Source: Neoaquamicrobium sediminum (GTDB lineage: Bacteria > Pseudomonadota > Alphaproteobacteria > Rhizobiales > Rhizobiaceae). Taken from it: a stretch of 64,000 bases of DNA. The stretch is from positions 2,285,207-2,349,206 of the forward strand of contig NZ_JABETK010000001.1 of NCBI RefSeq assembly GCF_013240295.1. Reading direction: 5' to 3'. The translations under genes and the position numbers were made by a program. Numbering within the stretch: position 1 is the first letter of the stretch; each line of letters starts with the position of its first letter. Positions 34,021 through 43,522 of this stretch are shown piece after piece. The notes under the pieces were generated by a model that was not told the origin of the DNA, searched no databases, and saw nothing but the letters and a program-made list of their open reading frames with translations.

Positions 34021-35759
34021 ATGGCCGATGATCGCGAGTTCCGCATCCGTCCCGGCCGTATCCGCTCAACGCGGGCGCAAGCGGCGCGCCCCTTCATCGC
34101 CCAGGCGCTGGCGGCCGCGAAGAAGTCGGGCGGCGGCGTGTCGCGATCCGGGCGCGTCACGTCCGGCAACCGCTCGCGCTTCGGGCATGGCCAACGCGCC
34201 AGCATCCAGGCCAATCGCCTCATCACCGCACGCTCGCGCGGCGCCGTCATCAAGGCGCGCGTCGTGCGCCATTCCGCCCGCGCCGCGCCGCTCGGCACCC
34301 ATCTCGACTATCTGCGCCGCGATGGCGTGACCCGCGACGGCGAGAAGGCACGGCTGTTCGGGCCGGGAGAGGAGGTAGCGGACGGCCGGGCCTTCGCCGA
34401 GCGCTGCGAGGACGACCGCCATCATTTCCGCTTCATCGTCTCGCCCGACGACGCGCTGGAAATGTCTGACCTCCGATCCTTCACTCGTGACCTGGTCGGA
34501 CAGATGGAAAAGGATCTCGGCACAGAACTCGATTGGGTTGCCGTCGATCACTGGAACACCGAACACCCGCACGTCCATCTGATCGTGCGCGGCATGCGCG
34601 ACGACGGCGAGGACCTCGTCATTTCGCGCGACTACATCAAGGAAGGCATGCGCGACCGGGCACGCGATCTCATCACCCAAGAGCTCGGCCCGCGCACTGA
34701 TCTCGACGTCCGCCGCAGCTTGGAAAACCAGATCGCCTCAGAGCGCTGGACACAGCTCGACCGCCAGCTCGTCCGCGACGGTCGGCGCACCGGTGTCATC
34801 GACGTCGCGCCGCATCCGGGCGAGCAGCCTGACGAGTACCACGCGCTGAAGGTGGGGCGGCTGCGCAAGCTGGAAGCGCTCGGCCTGGCCGATCAGGTCG
34901 GTCCCGGCCAATGGATGATCGATGACAACGCCGAGGCGACGCTACGTGAACTCGGCGCGCGCGGCGACATCATCAAGCGCATGCACCGGGCGCTGACCGA
35001 GCGCGGCATCGGGCGCGGATCGGCGGATTACGTGCTGGCCGCCGAAAGTCTCGACACGCCGATCGTCGGCCGCCTGGTCGAACGTGGACTCGACGACGAA
35101 CTGAAGGCCACAGCCTATGCCGTGGTCGACGGCATTGACGGACGGAGCCATCACATCAAACTCGCCGATCTCGATGCCGCCGGCGACAGCGCGCCGGGCT
35201 CGATCGTCGAACTGCGCGCCTATGACGATTCCGCGGCCGGCGCCGCGTCGTGCTCGCGGTGCGTTCCGATCTCGACATCGAACGGCAGGTGACCGCATCG
35301 GGGGCGACCTGGCTCGACCGGCAGAACATCGCGCGCGACCCCGCGGCACTGTCAGAAGGCGGCTTCGGCGCGGAAGTTCGCCAAGCCCTGGATCGGCGCG
35401 CGGATCACCTGATCGAGGAGGGCTTTGCTGAACGAGAGGGCCGACGCATCATCTTTAGCCGCAATCTACTCGGCACGCTCCGCCAGCGCGAAGTGGAAAC
35501 GTTGGGCGAGAAAATTGCAGCGCAGACAGGGCAGCCGTTCCAGCGCGCAGGTAGCGGTGAGTATGTCGCCGGAACCTATTGCAAACGCCTGTCGCTCACC
35601 TCTGGACGCTTCGCCATGATTGACGACGGCCTCGGCTTCCAACTCGTGCCCTGGACGCCCTCGCTCGAAAAACATCTGGGCCGCCATGTCTCTGGCGTCG
35701 CGCGCGGGGACGGTGGGATCGATTGGAGCTTCGGCCGCAAGCGGGGCCTGGGGCGCTGA
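34021..35759 (+). pseudogene. MOB-type conjugal relaxase (VirD2/TraI-like, DUF3363 type), frameshifted
   Basis: The first frame encodes 424 aa: the relaxase domain with HHFRFIVSPDDALEMSDLRSF and the three-His metal box HWNTEHPHVHLIVRG (His177, 182, 184, 186). Near 35240 (GGCCGGCGCC) the frame breaks. The -1 frame continues VLAVRSDLDIERQVTASGAT, then DRQNIARDPAALSEGGFG and RQREVETLGEKIAAQTGQ, to 35759 (DUF3363-like tail). One extra base restores about 579 aa. If the break is real, the metal site survives but about 155 C-terminal residues are lost. The relaxase nicks oriT and pilots DNA through TraG. Confidence 0.85.
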
Positions 35760-35919
35760 ACTTTGTCAGTGGGTGTAACTAGACCGTTGGCGAAGGACAG
35801 CTTCGAGCCCAAGGACGTCCTGCGTTGCCGTGTCGGCTTTTGTAAGCGCTGCGACATCGGACTATTGTTTCGCTAACCCTTTGCAGCGCGGTGCGACGAG
35901 TCCATCGTGGGAGCCGATT

Positions 35920-37410
35920 ATGTTGAAAGCGACCGAAGAAGAGATCGAGGAAGTCCGGGAATACTTCGAATGGCAGGCGCCTGACCTCGAAGTGACGTTT
36001 ATGCAGAAGGTCTACTCGGAGGCCGTTCTGAACACGCGCCACGACGTGTGGGACATCCACACCAACAAGGATCGCTGGTGGGTCATCACGGGCGGCACAA
36101 ACCTCTATTCTCAAGAGCAGTTCCCCAACATGGACCTTGCTCTGACCTTCCATATTGGCCTGATCCTCCGCATCCCGCGCACGGCTGAGCAGCAGACAGA
36201 CGATCTACGTATCATCCCGTTCGGTCCCATCTTCGAGAAGATCGAAGAAGCCGGCATCGCCGTGACACAGGCGCACAACCTCGCGGGCTATCAGGCTGTC
36301 GGTGTCCGCTGCCGGGAGACGCTACTCGAATTAATCGGCGCCGCGCAGGACGCGGCAACGTGGACCGACACACCGCCGCAGCGCGCGAACTTCCGCGAGT
36401 GGGCGGAGATCATCTGCAACGATCTTCTGCCAGGCGACTCCAACAAGGAGCGTCGCGGGGCGCTCAAGGGTGCGCTTGAGTCCGCATGGACCTTTTCCAA
36501 CTGGCTGACGCACTCAAAGTCGGCCACCTGGATTGATGCAGACATGGCGCACTCGTTGGCCCAACACGCCACCGGTATGGCAATGTCGTTGATCCTTCGT
36601 GCGCTGCGCGGTGTGCCTGTGGAGTGCCCGAAATGCGGCTCACCACACCTCGAGCCCGAACAGGGCGAGAACACCGCGGCACCTGGGGTCCTCTGGGAAC
36701 GCCCGCGGTGCGCCGACTGCGGATGGACCGGCAGGCCGATTCCAATCGTCGACCTCGAAGAGGGACAGCTGATCATCACACGTGAGGGTGAAGAAACCGA
36801 CGCGTGCAGCATAATGACGGTGCCGCTGCGCACAGTCCTCAAGCCGGGCGATGCCACAATCCCGGCGCTGAAGAAAATAGAGTCCGGGCCACCGGGCCCC
36901 GTCGTCTATTTCGCCTATGGGTCCAACATGTCGACCGCCCGGCTGCGCGAACGCATGCCGAGCTGCAAACCGCTCGGCATCGCGACCTTGCCGAGTCATT
37001 CGCTCCGTTTTCACAAGCGTAGTGTGGACAACTCCGGTAAGTGCAACGCGTTTGCCAGCGGGAACGACGATAGCGTGATCGGAGTCCTGTTCAGCTTTGA
37101 TCCTGCCGAGCGAGCGAAGCTAGATAAGGCCGAGGGCTTTGGCAGCGGTTACGAGCACGCAATGGTCGCGGTCATCAATGACAAAGGTCGCAGGCGGAAA
37201 GTCCTTACCTACCTCGCCAGCTCGGACTATGTCGACGACAACCTCAAGCCCTATGGTTGGTACAAGGACTTCGTCCTTGCTGGTGCCAGGGAACACGGCC
37301 TGCCGCGGGAGTATATTGCCGAATGCATCGAGTCTGTTGAGGCGATCAAAGATCCCAAGAAGGCACGAGAAAAGAAGCAGCGGGCCACGCTCGTAGGTCC
37401 CCCGCGGTGA
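35920..37410 (+). CDS. Novel fusion: unknown N-domain, zinc ribbon and gamma-glutamylcyclotransferase-like domain, 496 aa
   Basis: Residues 1-220 are a mixed alpha/beta domain I do not recognise (KDRWWVITGGTNLYSQEQFPNMD, SNWLTHSKSATWIDADMAHSL). Residues about 231-275 have a zinc-ribbon pattern (ECPKCGSPHLE...RPRCADCGW). Residues about 325-470 form a GGCT/AIG2-like domain: VVYFAYGSNMSTARLRERMP, GVLFSFDPAERAKLDKAEGF, then KVLTYLA. The YGSN motif is the substrate-binding signature of gamma-glutamylcyclotransferases. The gene sits between the relaxase and traG in an otherwise compact transfer operon, so it is cargo. A stress or defence role is possible but not shown. Confidence 0.75.
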   Translation: MLKATEEEIEEVREYFEWQAPDLEVTFMQKVYSEAVLNTRHDVWDIHTNKDRWWVITGGTNLYSQEQFPNMDLALTFHIGLILRIPRTAEQQTDDLRIIPFGPIFEKIEEAGIAVTQAHNLAGYQAVGVRCRETLLELIGAAQDAATWTDTPPQRANFREWAEIICNDLLPGDSNKERRGALKGALESAWTFSNWLTHSKSATWIDADMAHSLAQHATGMAMSLILRALRGVPVECPKCGSPHLEPEQGENTAAPGVLWERPRCADCGWTGRPIPIVDLEEGQLIITREGEETDACSIMTVPLRTVLKPGDATIPALKKIESGPPGPVVYFAYGSNMSTARLRERMPSCKPLGIATLPSHSLRFHKRSVDNSGKCNAFASGNDDSVIGVLFSFDPAERAKLDKAEGFGSGYEHAMVAVINDKGRRRKVLTYLASSDYVDDNLKPYGWYKDFVLAGAREHGLPREYIAECIESVEAIKDPKKAREKKQRATLVGPPR

Positions 37411-37660
37411 GACTCTGTCGGCGCGAGTTGCCTGTTGAGACTGCGGATCAATCTCCGCTACTGGCGCGGAGCGGGAATACTCCTAGTCTGTCCAAAAACA
37501 CCGCTTCGTACGGCGTCGCATCCAGCCAATGACGGTTTCGCACATAGTCAGCCCGCCGTTCTCTGACCGTTAGGCACCGTTTTTACGACTGGAGAAATAA
37601 CGGGCTTGCCGACCCCGTTCATGGTCCCCAACGTACCTATATTTTCTTGGTAAATGTGCC
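37411..37660. other. Gap of 250 bases upstream of traG
   Basis: No gene is seen. The composition is less GC-rich than around it. AATGTGCC (37651-37658) and a TATATTTTCTTGG stretch (37639-37651) just before traG could be a promoter for the transfer operon, though no -35/-10 pair stands out. Confidence 0.35.
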
Positions 37661-39646
37661 ATGTCGGGTACGAAAATTCTCTGGGGTCAGATCGTCATCG
37701 TCTTCACGATCGTCCTCACTACCACCTGGGCGGCGACGCAGTGGACAGCTTGGCGCCTTGGCTTCCAGCCCCAGCTAGGTGCACCTTGGTTCGAGTTCGC
37801 GGGATGGCCGATCTACTATCCGCCCGCCTTCTTGTGGTGGTGGTACTTCTACGATGCCTATGCACCACCGATCTTCATCGAGGGCGCGGTCATCGCGGCT
37901 TCCGGCGGTTTCATTTCAATCGCAGTGGCGATCCTCATGTCCGTCTGGCGCGCACGCGAGGCGCAGAGTGTCGACACTTATGGATCGGCGCGTTGGGCGA
38001 AGCCAGATGAGGTGAGGGCCGCCGGCCTGCTCGGACCCGACGGTGTCGTTCTCGGCAAGCTCAGGAACGACTATCTCCGCCATGAGGGGCCGGAGCATGT
38101 CCTGTGCTTCGCACCGACCCGTTCGGGCAAGGGCGTCGGTCTCGTCATCCCCTCGCTTCTGACCTGGCCGGGCTCGGCGATCGTCCATGACATCAAGGGG
38201 GAGAACTGGCAGCTCACCGCCGGCTTTCGTTCCCGGCATGGCCGCGTGCTGCTGTTCGACCCGACCGATCCGAAATCGTCGGCCTACAATCCGTTGCTCG
38301 AGGTTCGCCGCGGCGAGTGGGAGGTGCGCGACGTCCAGAACATCGCCGATATTCTTGTCGATCCCGAAGGCTCCCTCGAGAAACGCAATCACTGGGAGAA
38401 GACCAGTCACGCGCTCCTGGTCGGCGCCATCCTCCATGTTCTCTATGCCGAGGAGGACAAAACGCTCGCCGGCGTCGCCGCCTTCCTGTCCGATCCGAAG
38501 CGCCCGATTGAATCCACGCTCGCCGCTATGATGAAGACCGCGCATCTCGGCGGAGCCGGTCCACATCCGGTCATCGCCAGTGCAGCGCGCGAGCTCCTCA
38601 ACAAGTCGGACAACGAACGCAGTGGCGTGCTCTCCACCGCTATGTCGTTCCTCGGCCTTTATCGCGATCCGATCGTCGCCAAGGTCACCCGGCGCTGCGA
38701 TTGGCGCATCACCGATATGGTCGGCGGCAAACACCCGACGACGCTCTACCTCGTCGTGCCGCCTTCTGACATCAATCGGACCAAGCCACTGATCCGTCTG
38801 ATCCTTAATCAGATCGGCCGGCGACTGACCGAGGACCTGCAGAAGAAAAGTGACCGGCACCGCTTACTGCTCATGCTCGACGAATTTCCGGCACTCGGAC
38901 GCCTCGACTTCTTCGAGAGTGCTCTGGCCTTTATGGCGGGCTACGGCCTCAAGAGCTTCCTTATCGCGCAATCGCTGAACCAGATCGAGAAGGCCTACGG
39001 TCCGAACAACTCGATCCTCGACAACTGCCATGTCCGCGTCAGCTTCGCCACCAACGACGAGCGCACGGCAAAGCGCGTGTCTGACGCACTCGGTACTGCG
39101 ACGGAAATGAGGGCGATGAAGAACTATGCCGGGCACCGTTTATCGCCCTGGCTCGGACACTTGATGGTCTCGCGTTCGGAAACCGCCCGTCAACTGCTGA
39201 CGCCCGGCGAGGTCATGCAGCTCTCACCCACCGACGAGATTGTTTTGGTTGCCGGCATGCCGCCGATCCGGGCGAAGAAGGCGCGCTACTACGAGGATCC
39301 GCGCTTCTGCGAACGCATCCTGCCGCCCCCGTCCAAGATTACCGCAACCAAGGCCAGAGGTGATGACTGGTCCACGCTGCCATTGCCACCGAAGCCAGCA
39401 CACGCGGCAGGAGCCACCTGCAACGCGACCGAGGAGGAAGATTCGACTGATTCCGAACGGCGATACCAACCTGAACTCAGCCGCACTCGACCCTTCGAGC
39501 GAAAAGAGCCGATCCAAAACGAGTTCGAGATCGATCCCATCGACGATGATCACGAGGAAACCGCGCGCAACAGCCGGATGACACGGGTCATGCAACGCGT
39601 GGCGCGGCAGATCTCGATGGACCCCAAGGACGGAATGGAACTTTAG
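37661..39646 (+). CDS. traG: TraG, VirD4-type coupling protein, 661 aa
   Basis: Two to three N-terminal TM helices are followed by the VirD4/TraG domain: Walker A APTRSGKGVGLV near residue 150, KGENW, Walker B LMLDEFPALG near 404, and LIAQSLNQIEKAYGPNNSI. It links the relaxosome to the secretion channel and powers DNA export. The C-terminal 100 residues are acidic and variable. A CopG-type gene follows 3 bases later, the usual order traG-CopG-trbB; here trbB is 2.2 kb away because of an inserted aminotransferase gene. Confidence 0.93.
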   Translation: MSGTKILWGQIVIVFTIVLTTTWAATQWTAWRLGFQPQLGAPWFEFAGWPIYYPPAFLWWWYFYDAYAPPIFIEGAVIAASGGFISIAVAILMSVWRAREAQSVDTYGSARWAKPDEVRAAGLLGPDGVVLGKLRNDYLRHEGPEHVLCFAPTRSGKGVGLVIPSLLTWPGSAIVHDIKGENWQLTAGFRSRHGRVLLFDPTDPKSSAYNPLLEVRRGEWEVRDVQNIADILVDPEGSLEKRNHWEKTSHALLVGAILHVLYAEEDKTLAGVAAFLSDPKRPIESTLAAMMKTAHLGGAGPHPVIASAARELLNKSDNERSGVLSTAMSFLGLYRDPIVAKVTRRCDWRITDMVGGKHPTTLYLVVPPSDINRTKPLIRLILNQIGRRLTEDLQKKSDRHRLLLMLDEFPALGRLDFFESALAFMAGYGLKSFLIAQSLNQIEKAYGPNNSILDNCHVRVSFATNDERTAKRVSDALGTATEMRAMKNYAGHRLSPWLGHLMVSRSETARQLLTPGEVMQLSPTDEIVLVAGMPPIRAKKARYYEDPRFCERILPPPSKITATKARGDDWSTLPLPPKPAHAAGATCNATEEEDSTDSERRYQPELSRTRPFERKEPIQNEFEIDPIDDDHEETARNSRMTRVMQRVARQISMDPKDGMEL

Positions 39647-39649
39647 ACC

Positions 39650-40078
39650 ATGGCTGGCCGTAGGAAGAAGACACAGATCTCCGTCTATCTCGATCCGGAC
39701 GTCATGACGATGCTCCTGGAATATGCCGCGCGCCGCGAGCAGTCCCAGTCGATGATCGCGGAGGCAGCCATCGCTTCCTTCCTGTCGCCGGACGATGCCG
39801 AGAGGCGCGAGGCCGCCATCGCAAAGCGGCTAGATCAGATTGATCGCCGCATGATTCGTCTGGAGCGTGACGTCGGCATCTCCGTCGAGACATTGGCCAT
39901 CTTCGTTCGGTTCTGGCTGGCGACGACGCCGGCGTTGCCGGAGCCGGCAGCACTCGCCGCCCGTGCGAAGGCCAGCGATCGTTACGAGGCGTTCATTACA
40001 GCATTGGGACGTCGTCTCGCAAAAGGACCGAAGCTCAGGCAGGAGATTCCTGAGGACATTGACGGATCTGGGAGTTGA
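39650..40078 (+). CDS. CopG-family RHH protein of the transfer operon, 142 aa
   Basis: KKTQISVYLDPDVMTMLLEYAARREQSQSMIAEAAIASFL is a ribbon-helix-helix domain (beta strand TQISVYL, two helices). The C-terminal half is helical and may mediate oligomerisation or membrane contact (VGISVETLAIFVRFWLATTPAL). Proteins like this lie between traG and trbB in Trb-type ICEs and probably regulate trb expression. GGAACTTTAGACC precedes the ATG, which is 3 bases after the traG stop. Confidence 0.85.
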   Translation: MAGRRKKTQISVYLDPDVMTMLLEYAARREQSQSMIAEAAIASFLSPDDAERREAAIAKRLDQIDRRMIRLERDVGISVETLAIFVRFWLATTPALPEPAALAARAKASDRYEAFITALGRRLAKGPKLRQEIPEDIDGSGS

Positions 40079-40495
40079 ACCCTGTTGCCCACCCTTACTT
40101 AGCATTGCATGTTCAATAAATCTGCGCCGCCATGGCATTGTTGAACTGGAGCATGTGCAAAATGGGTATGCGTTTTTAGATTTATGACTTGAAACGTCTA
40201 GAGGCGCTTCGGGCTAGATTGGTGTGCCCGCCAAATTCTCATCCTTGACATTTTCGCATGGCGTAGACCCGTTTTTGGGGTTGGACAACATTCAAATGGA
40301 ATTCCCTGGATGCTATCGTCCAACTCCAATGCCAGCCGCATCGCCGGGCTCATGCGCCGCGCCTCTGGGATGCTATCACGCTATGTGCGTGGCAAATTCG
40401 ATTGTTCTAGGTCTCGGCAAAATTGGTTGCAGAGCCTCAAGCAGGAAGTTGATTGGCTTGCCGCACTTCCGATTAGCAGTTGGGAGGATATTATC
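40079..40495. other. 417-bp segment before the aminotransferase; left edge of an insertion
   Basis: No gene is supported (an in-frame extension of the aminotransferase to 40310 is possible but not family-like). Composition drops in GC. A direct repeat GGATGCTATC lies at 40308-40317 and 40368-40377. CATTGTTGAA (40136-40145) resembles TTTGTTGAATCAGCCC on the right side of the aminotransferase (41801-41818), which might be remnants of IS-like ends. Confidence 0.35.
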
Positions 40496-41671
40496 GTGCT
40501 GAACATAGAAAAAGCCCGGGCCGATACGCCGAGTTGCGAAAACGTTTTGCATTTCAACAACGCGGGCTCGTCTCTGATGCCCACTCCTGTGTTCGACGCA
40601 CTGCAGCGGGTTTTGCGCGACGAAAACTCCGTGGGAGGCTACGAGGCCGAACGGTGGGCTGAAGAGGATCTCGCTGCGTTCTATACTGAGTTTGCCGCGC
40701 TTTTGAATGCTTCGTCAGACGAAATCGCTTACGTCGAAAACGCGACCCGAGCATGGGATATGGCGTTTTATGGCCTCAACCTGAAAGTAGGCGATCGCGT
40801 CATTACGCACGCTTCGGAATATGCCTCGAACTACCTTGCTCTTCTCCAGCAGTCGAAGAGAGTTGGTTTCGAGATCGACCTCGCACCCTCGGATGAGTAT
40901 GGGCAGATCGATGTCGAGGCGTTGGATCGAATGATCCGTCCAAGCACGAGGCTCATCGCGATCACGCACGTGCCTACGCAGGGCGGATTGGTCAACCCTG
41001 CCGTAGCTGTAGGAAGTATCGCCAAAAAGCACGGCGTTCGTTATCTGCTCGACGCCTGCCAATCCGTCGGACAGCTCGAAGTGGACGTAAAGGCCATCGG
41101 TTGCGACATGTTGTCTGGCACCGGGCGAAAATTCCTGCGCGGACCTCGTGGAACCGGCTTCCTTTATGTGCGCAAAGAAATCATCAACGAGATTGATCCT
41201 CCATTTATCGACCTTTTGTCGGCCACCTGGACAGAAGCAAACGGGTACACGTTCGCAGACGGCGCGAAACGCTTTGAGAATTGGGAAAGCTATGTCGCGG
41301 GCCGGGTCGGTCTCATGGCGGCTGTTCGCTACGCGCGCGGCGTGGGCCTGAAGAACATTGAGATGCGCGTCGGCAAGCTAGCGCAGGAGTTGCGTGATGC
41401 GCTTGCTGACACGCGCGGCGTGACAGTTCATGACCTAGGCCAGAAGAAATGTGGGATCGTTACGTTCAGCAAGGACGGCGTTGAACCCGCAGACATGGCT
41501 GAGGAGCTTCGACGCCGAGGAATAAATGTATCCGTCTCGGCGATGCCCTACGCACGACTAGACTTCGAAGACAGAGGGCTAGCCTCCTTGGTCAGAGCGT
41601 CAGTGCATTACTTCAACACGGAAGCTGAGGTGGCCCGATTCACAGAAGTCGTGGCAACCATTGGCCGATGA
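40496..41671 (+). CDS. Class V PLP-dependent aminotransferase (cysteine-desulfurase/NifS-like fold), 391 aa
   Basis: The fold is clear: LHFNNAGSSLMPTPVFDAL at the N-terminus, ENATRAWDMAFYGL (substrate/PLP phosphate loop), ITHVPTQGGLVNPA, RYLLDACQSVGQLEVD (Asp that binds the pyridine N), and SGTGRKFLRGPRGTGFLY with the Schiff-base Lys. Close families are selenocysteine lyase/isopenicillin N epimerase-like and ergothioneine EgtE lyases; the substrate cannot be read. The GTG at 40496 follows GGGAGG by 8 bases and gives the normal family length; a longer frame goes back to 40310. It is cargo inserted between copG and trbB and is less GC-rich than the trb genes. Confidence 0.8.
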   Translation: MLNIEKARADTPSCENVLHFNNAGSSLMPTPVFDALQRVLRDENSVGGYEAERWAEEDLAAFYTEFAALLNASSDEIAYVENATRAWDMAFYGLNLKVGDRVITHASEYASNYLALLQQSKRVGFEIDLAPSDEYGQIDVEALDRMIRPSTRLIAITHVPTQGGLVNPAVAVGSIAKKHGVRYLLDACQSVGQLEVDVKAIGCDMLSGTGRKFLRGPRGTGFLYVRKEIINEIDPPFIDLLSATWTEANGYTFADGAKRFENWESYVAGRVGLMAAVRYARGVGLKNIEMRVGKLAQELRDALADTRGVTVHDLGQKKCGIVTFSKDGVEPADMAEELRRRGINVSVSAMPYARLDFEDRGLASLVRASVHYFNTEAEVARFTEVVATIGR

Positions 41672-41886
41672 GACGCTTCGACGGATGACACGGCATGCCG
41701 TTACTTCCACAACACGGTTCAATTCTGCTCTCGCGGGAGCAGAGAATGGGACAGCCGCCGTTTTCCTGTATTTGTACGCTACGCCACGCCGCCGCTAATT
41801 CTTTGTTGAATCAGCCCTAGATCAGGCTCTTTTAATCATCCCCGCATGGGGAACGTCTGTTCGTCCCCGTTGGAATCGGGGATCGG
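41672..41886. other. Gap of 215 bases before trbB
   Basis: No gene is seen. It contains an AT-richer stretch with CTTTGTTGAATCAGCCCTAG (41800-41819), an IS-end-like sequence, and GATCAGGCTC. It probably holds a promoter for trbB, since the operon's original continuity with copG is broken by the aminotransferase insertion. Confidence 0.35.
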
Positions 41887-42912
41887 ATGGCAGCCTCACA
41901 TCGCAATTCGGAAGGGATCGCACGCGGCGCGCGAATGCTGCGCACCGCGCTCGGTCCGGCTATCGCGACATTCCTGGAAGATCCCGCCGTTGTCGAGGTG
42001 ATGCTGAACCCGGACGGGCGGCTCTGGATCGACCGCCTCTCCGAGGGATTGTCGGACACCGGCGAGCGCCTTTCGTCAGAGGATGGCGAGCGGATCATCC
42101 GCCTGGTCGCCCACCATGTCGGCGCAGAAGTTCATACCGGCAGCCCCCGCGTCTCGGCGGAGCTACCTGGAACGGGGGAGCGGTTCGAGGGACTTCTGCC
42201 GCCAGTCGTGGCTGCGCCGGCTTTCGCGATCCGCAAGCCGGCCGTCGCGGTGTTCACCCTCGATGACTATGTTGCCGCCGGCATCATGACGGTCGCGCAG
42301 GCATCGGCGTTGCGGTTCGGCGTCGCCGCGCGCGCCAACATCCTTGTTGCCGGCGGCACTTCCACTGGTAAGACGACGCTGACCAATGCTCTCCTGGCTG
42401 AGGTCGCGAAGACATCCGACCGCGTCGTCATCATCGAGGATACGCGCGAACTGCAATGCGCCGCGCCAAACCTCGTCGCCATGCGGACGAAAGACGGCGT
42501 CGCGTCGCTCTCCGACCTCGTCCGTTCGTCGCTGCGCTTGCGGCCCGACCGCATTCCCATTGGCGAGGTTCGCGGCAGCGAGGCGCTCGATCTCCTTAAA
42601 GCATGGGGCACCGGCCATCCCGGTGGGGTGGGTACGATCCATGCGGGCACGGCGCTGGGTGCGCTGCGCCGTCTTGAGCAACTCATCCAGGAAGCCGTCG
42701 TCACCGTCCCGCGCGCCTTGATCGCGGAAACGATCGATCTTGTGGCCGTGCTGTCAGGGCGCGGCTCGGCCCGCCGCCTGTCCGAACTCGCCCGTGTTGA
42801 AGGTCTCGGCCTCGATGGCGATTACCGCGTCGTGACCGCTGTCGAGGCTCCCGACACAGCTCTTTCCATCCCAGCCGCAAAGGAACGCTTCCATGAACCA
42901 GACCCTGCATAA
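41887..42912 (+). CDS. trbB: TrbB, VirB11-type secretion ATPase, 341 aa
   Basis: The VirB11/PulE fold is seen from residue 100 ([23 protein letters not shown]). Walker [10 protein letters not shown] is at 156-164, and the Asp box and Walker B follow ([10 protein letters not shown], then [39 protein letters not shown]). This hexameric ATPase powers pilus assembly and substrate switching at the inner membrane. The stop overlaps the trbC start by 20 bases. ATG at 41887 follows TCGGGGATCGG. Confidence 0.93.
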   Translation: MAASHRNSEGIARGARMLRTALGPAIATFLEDPAVVEVMLNPDGRLWIDRLSEGLSDTGERLSSEDGERIIRLVAHHVGAEVHTGSPRVSAELPGTGERFEGLLPPVVAAPAFAIRKPAVAVFTLDDYVAAGIMTVAQASALRFGVAARANILVAGGTSTGKTTLTNALLAEVAKTSDRVVIIEDTRELQCAAPNLVAMRTKDGVASLSDLVRSSLRLRPDRIPIGEVRGSEALDLLKAWGTGHPGGVGTIHAGTALGALRRLEQLIQEAVVTVPRALIAETIDLVAVLSGRGSARRLSELARVEGLGLDGDYRVVTAVEAPDTALSIPAAKERFHEPDPA

Positions 42913-43225
42913 CGCCCGCCAGAGACTGGCGACCGCAATGTCGCTTGCTGTCATGACGTTGATGATGGCGCCCGCTGCACACGCTTCCGGCTCATCGATG
43001 CCCTGGGAGGCACCGCTTCAGTCGATCCTCGAATCCATCGAGGGTCCGGTCGCCAAGATCATCGCCGTCATCATCATTATCATCACCGGCCTGACCCTTG
43101 CTTTCGGCGACACGTCCGGCGGGTTCCGGCGCCTGATCCAGATCGTGTTCGGCCTGTCGATCGCCTTCGCGGCGAGTTCCTTCTTTCTGTCTTTCTTCTC
43201 CTTCGGCGGCGGGGCACTGGTCTGA
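42893..43225 (+). CDS. trbC: TrbC, conjugative pilin (VirB2-like), 110 aa
   Basis: A signal-like N-terminus (RLATAMSLAVMTLMMAPAAHASGSSMPW) is followed by two TM helices (IIAVIIIIITGLTLAF and IQIVFGLSIAFAASSFFL), the layout of VirB2/TrbC pilins. TraF (32079) would trim and cyclise it. Overlaps trbB at its start and trbD by the TGATG at 43223-43227, so it is within the Trb operon. Confidence 0.9.
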   Translation: MNQTLHNARQRLATAMSLAVMTLMMAPAAHASGSSMPWEAPLQSILESIEGPVAKIIAVIIIIITGLTLAFGDTSGGFRRLIQIVFGLSIAFAASSFFLSFFSFGGGALV

Positions 43226-43506
43226 TGGCTGTCACCTCCGACCAGGGCGGCGAACTGCTCGGCTTTTCGGTGCCGGTTCACCGGGCGCTGACCGAGCCGA
43301 TCCTGCTGGGTGGTGCGCCGCGCGCCATCGCGATCATGAACGGAACCCTCGCCGGCGCGGTGGGACTCGGCCTGCGGCTCTGGCTCGTGGGCATCGCGAT
43401 CTGGGCGATCGGACATGTCGCCGCAGTCTGGGCCGCCAAGCGTGATCCGCTTTTCGCCGAGGTCGGCCGCCGCCATCTGCGCTTTCCCGCGCATCTGACG
43501 GTTTGA
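43225..43506 (+). CDS. trbD: TrbD, VirB3-like inner membrane protein, 93 aa
   Basis: The product GFSVPVHRALTEPILLGGAPRAIAIMNGTLAGAVGLGLRLWLVGIAIW... matches TrbD: an N-terminal conserved HRALTEPILLGG box and two TM helices. It is a small partner of the VirB4-like ATPase TrbE in the channel. The ATG overlaps the trbC stop by one base (TGATG), and TrbE follows 16 bases later. Confidence 0.9.
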   Translation: MAVTSDQGGELLGFSVPVHRALTEPILLGGAPRAIAIMNGTLAGAVGLGLRLWLVGIAIWAIGHVAAVWAAKRDPLFAEVGRRHLRFPAHLTV

Positions 43507-43522
43507 ACGGGAAGGTGCGTCA

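Noticed and set aside
35760..35919. Small gene between the relaxase and the GGCT fusion
   Set aside because: Only short frames without a ribosome-binding site or pattern.
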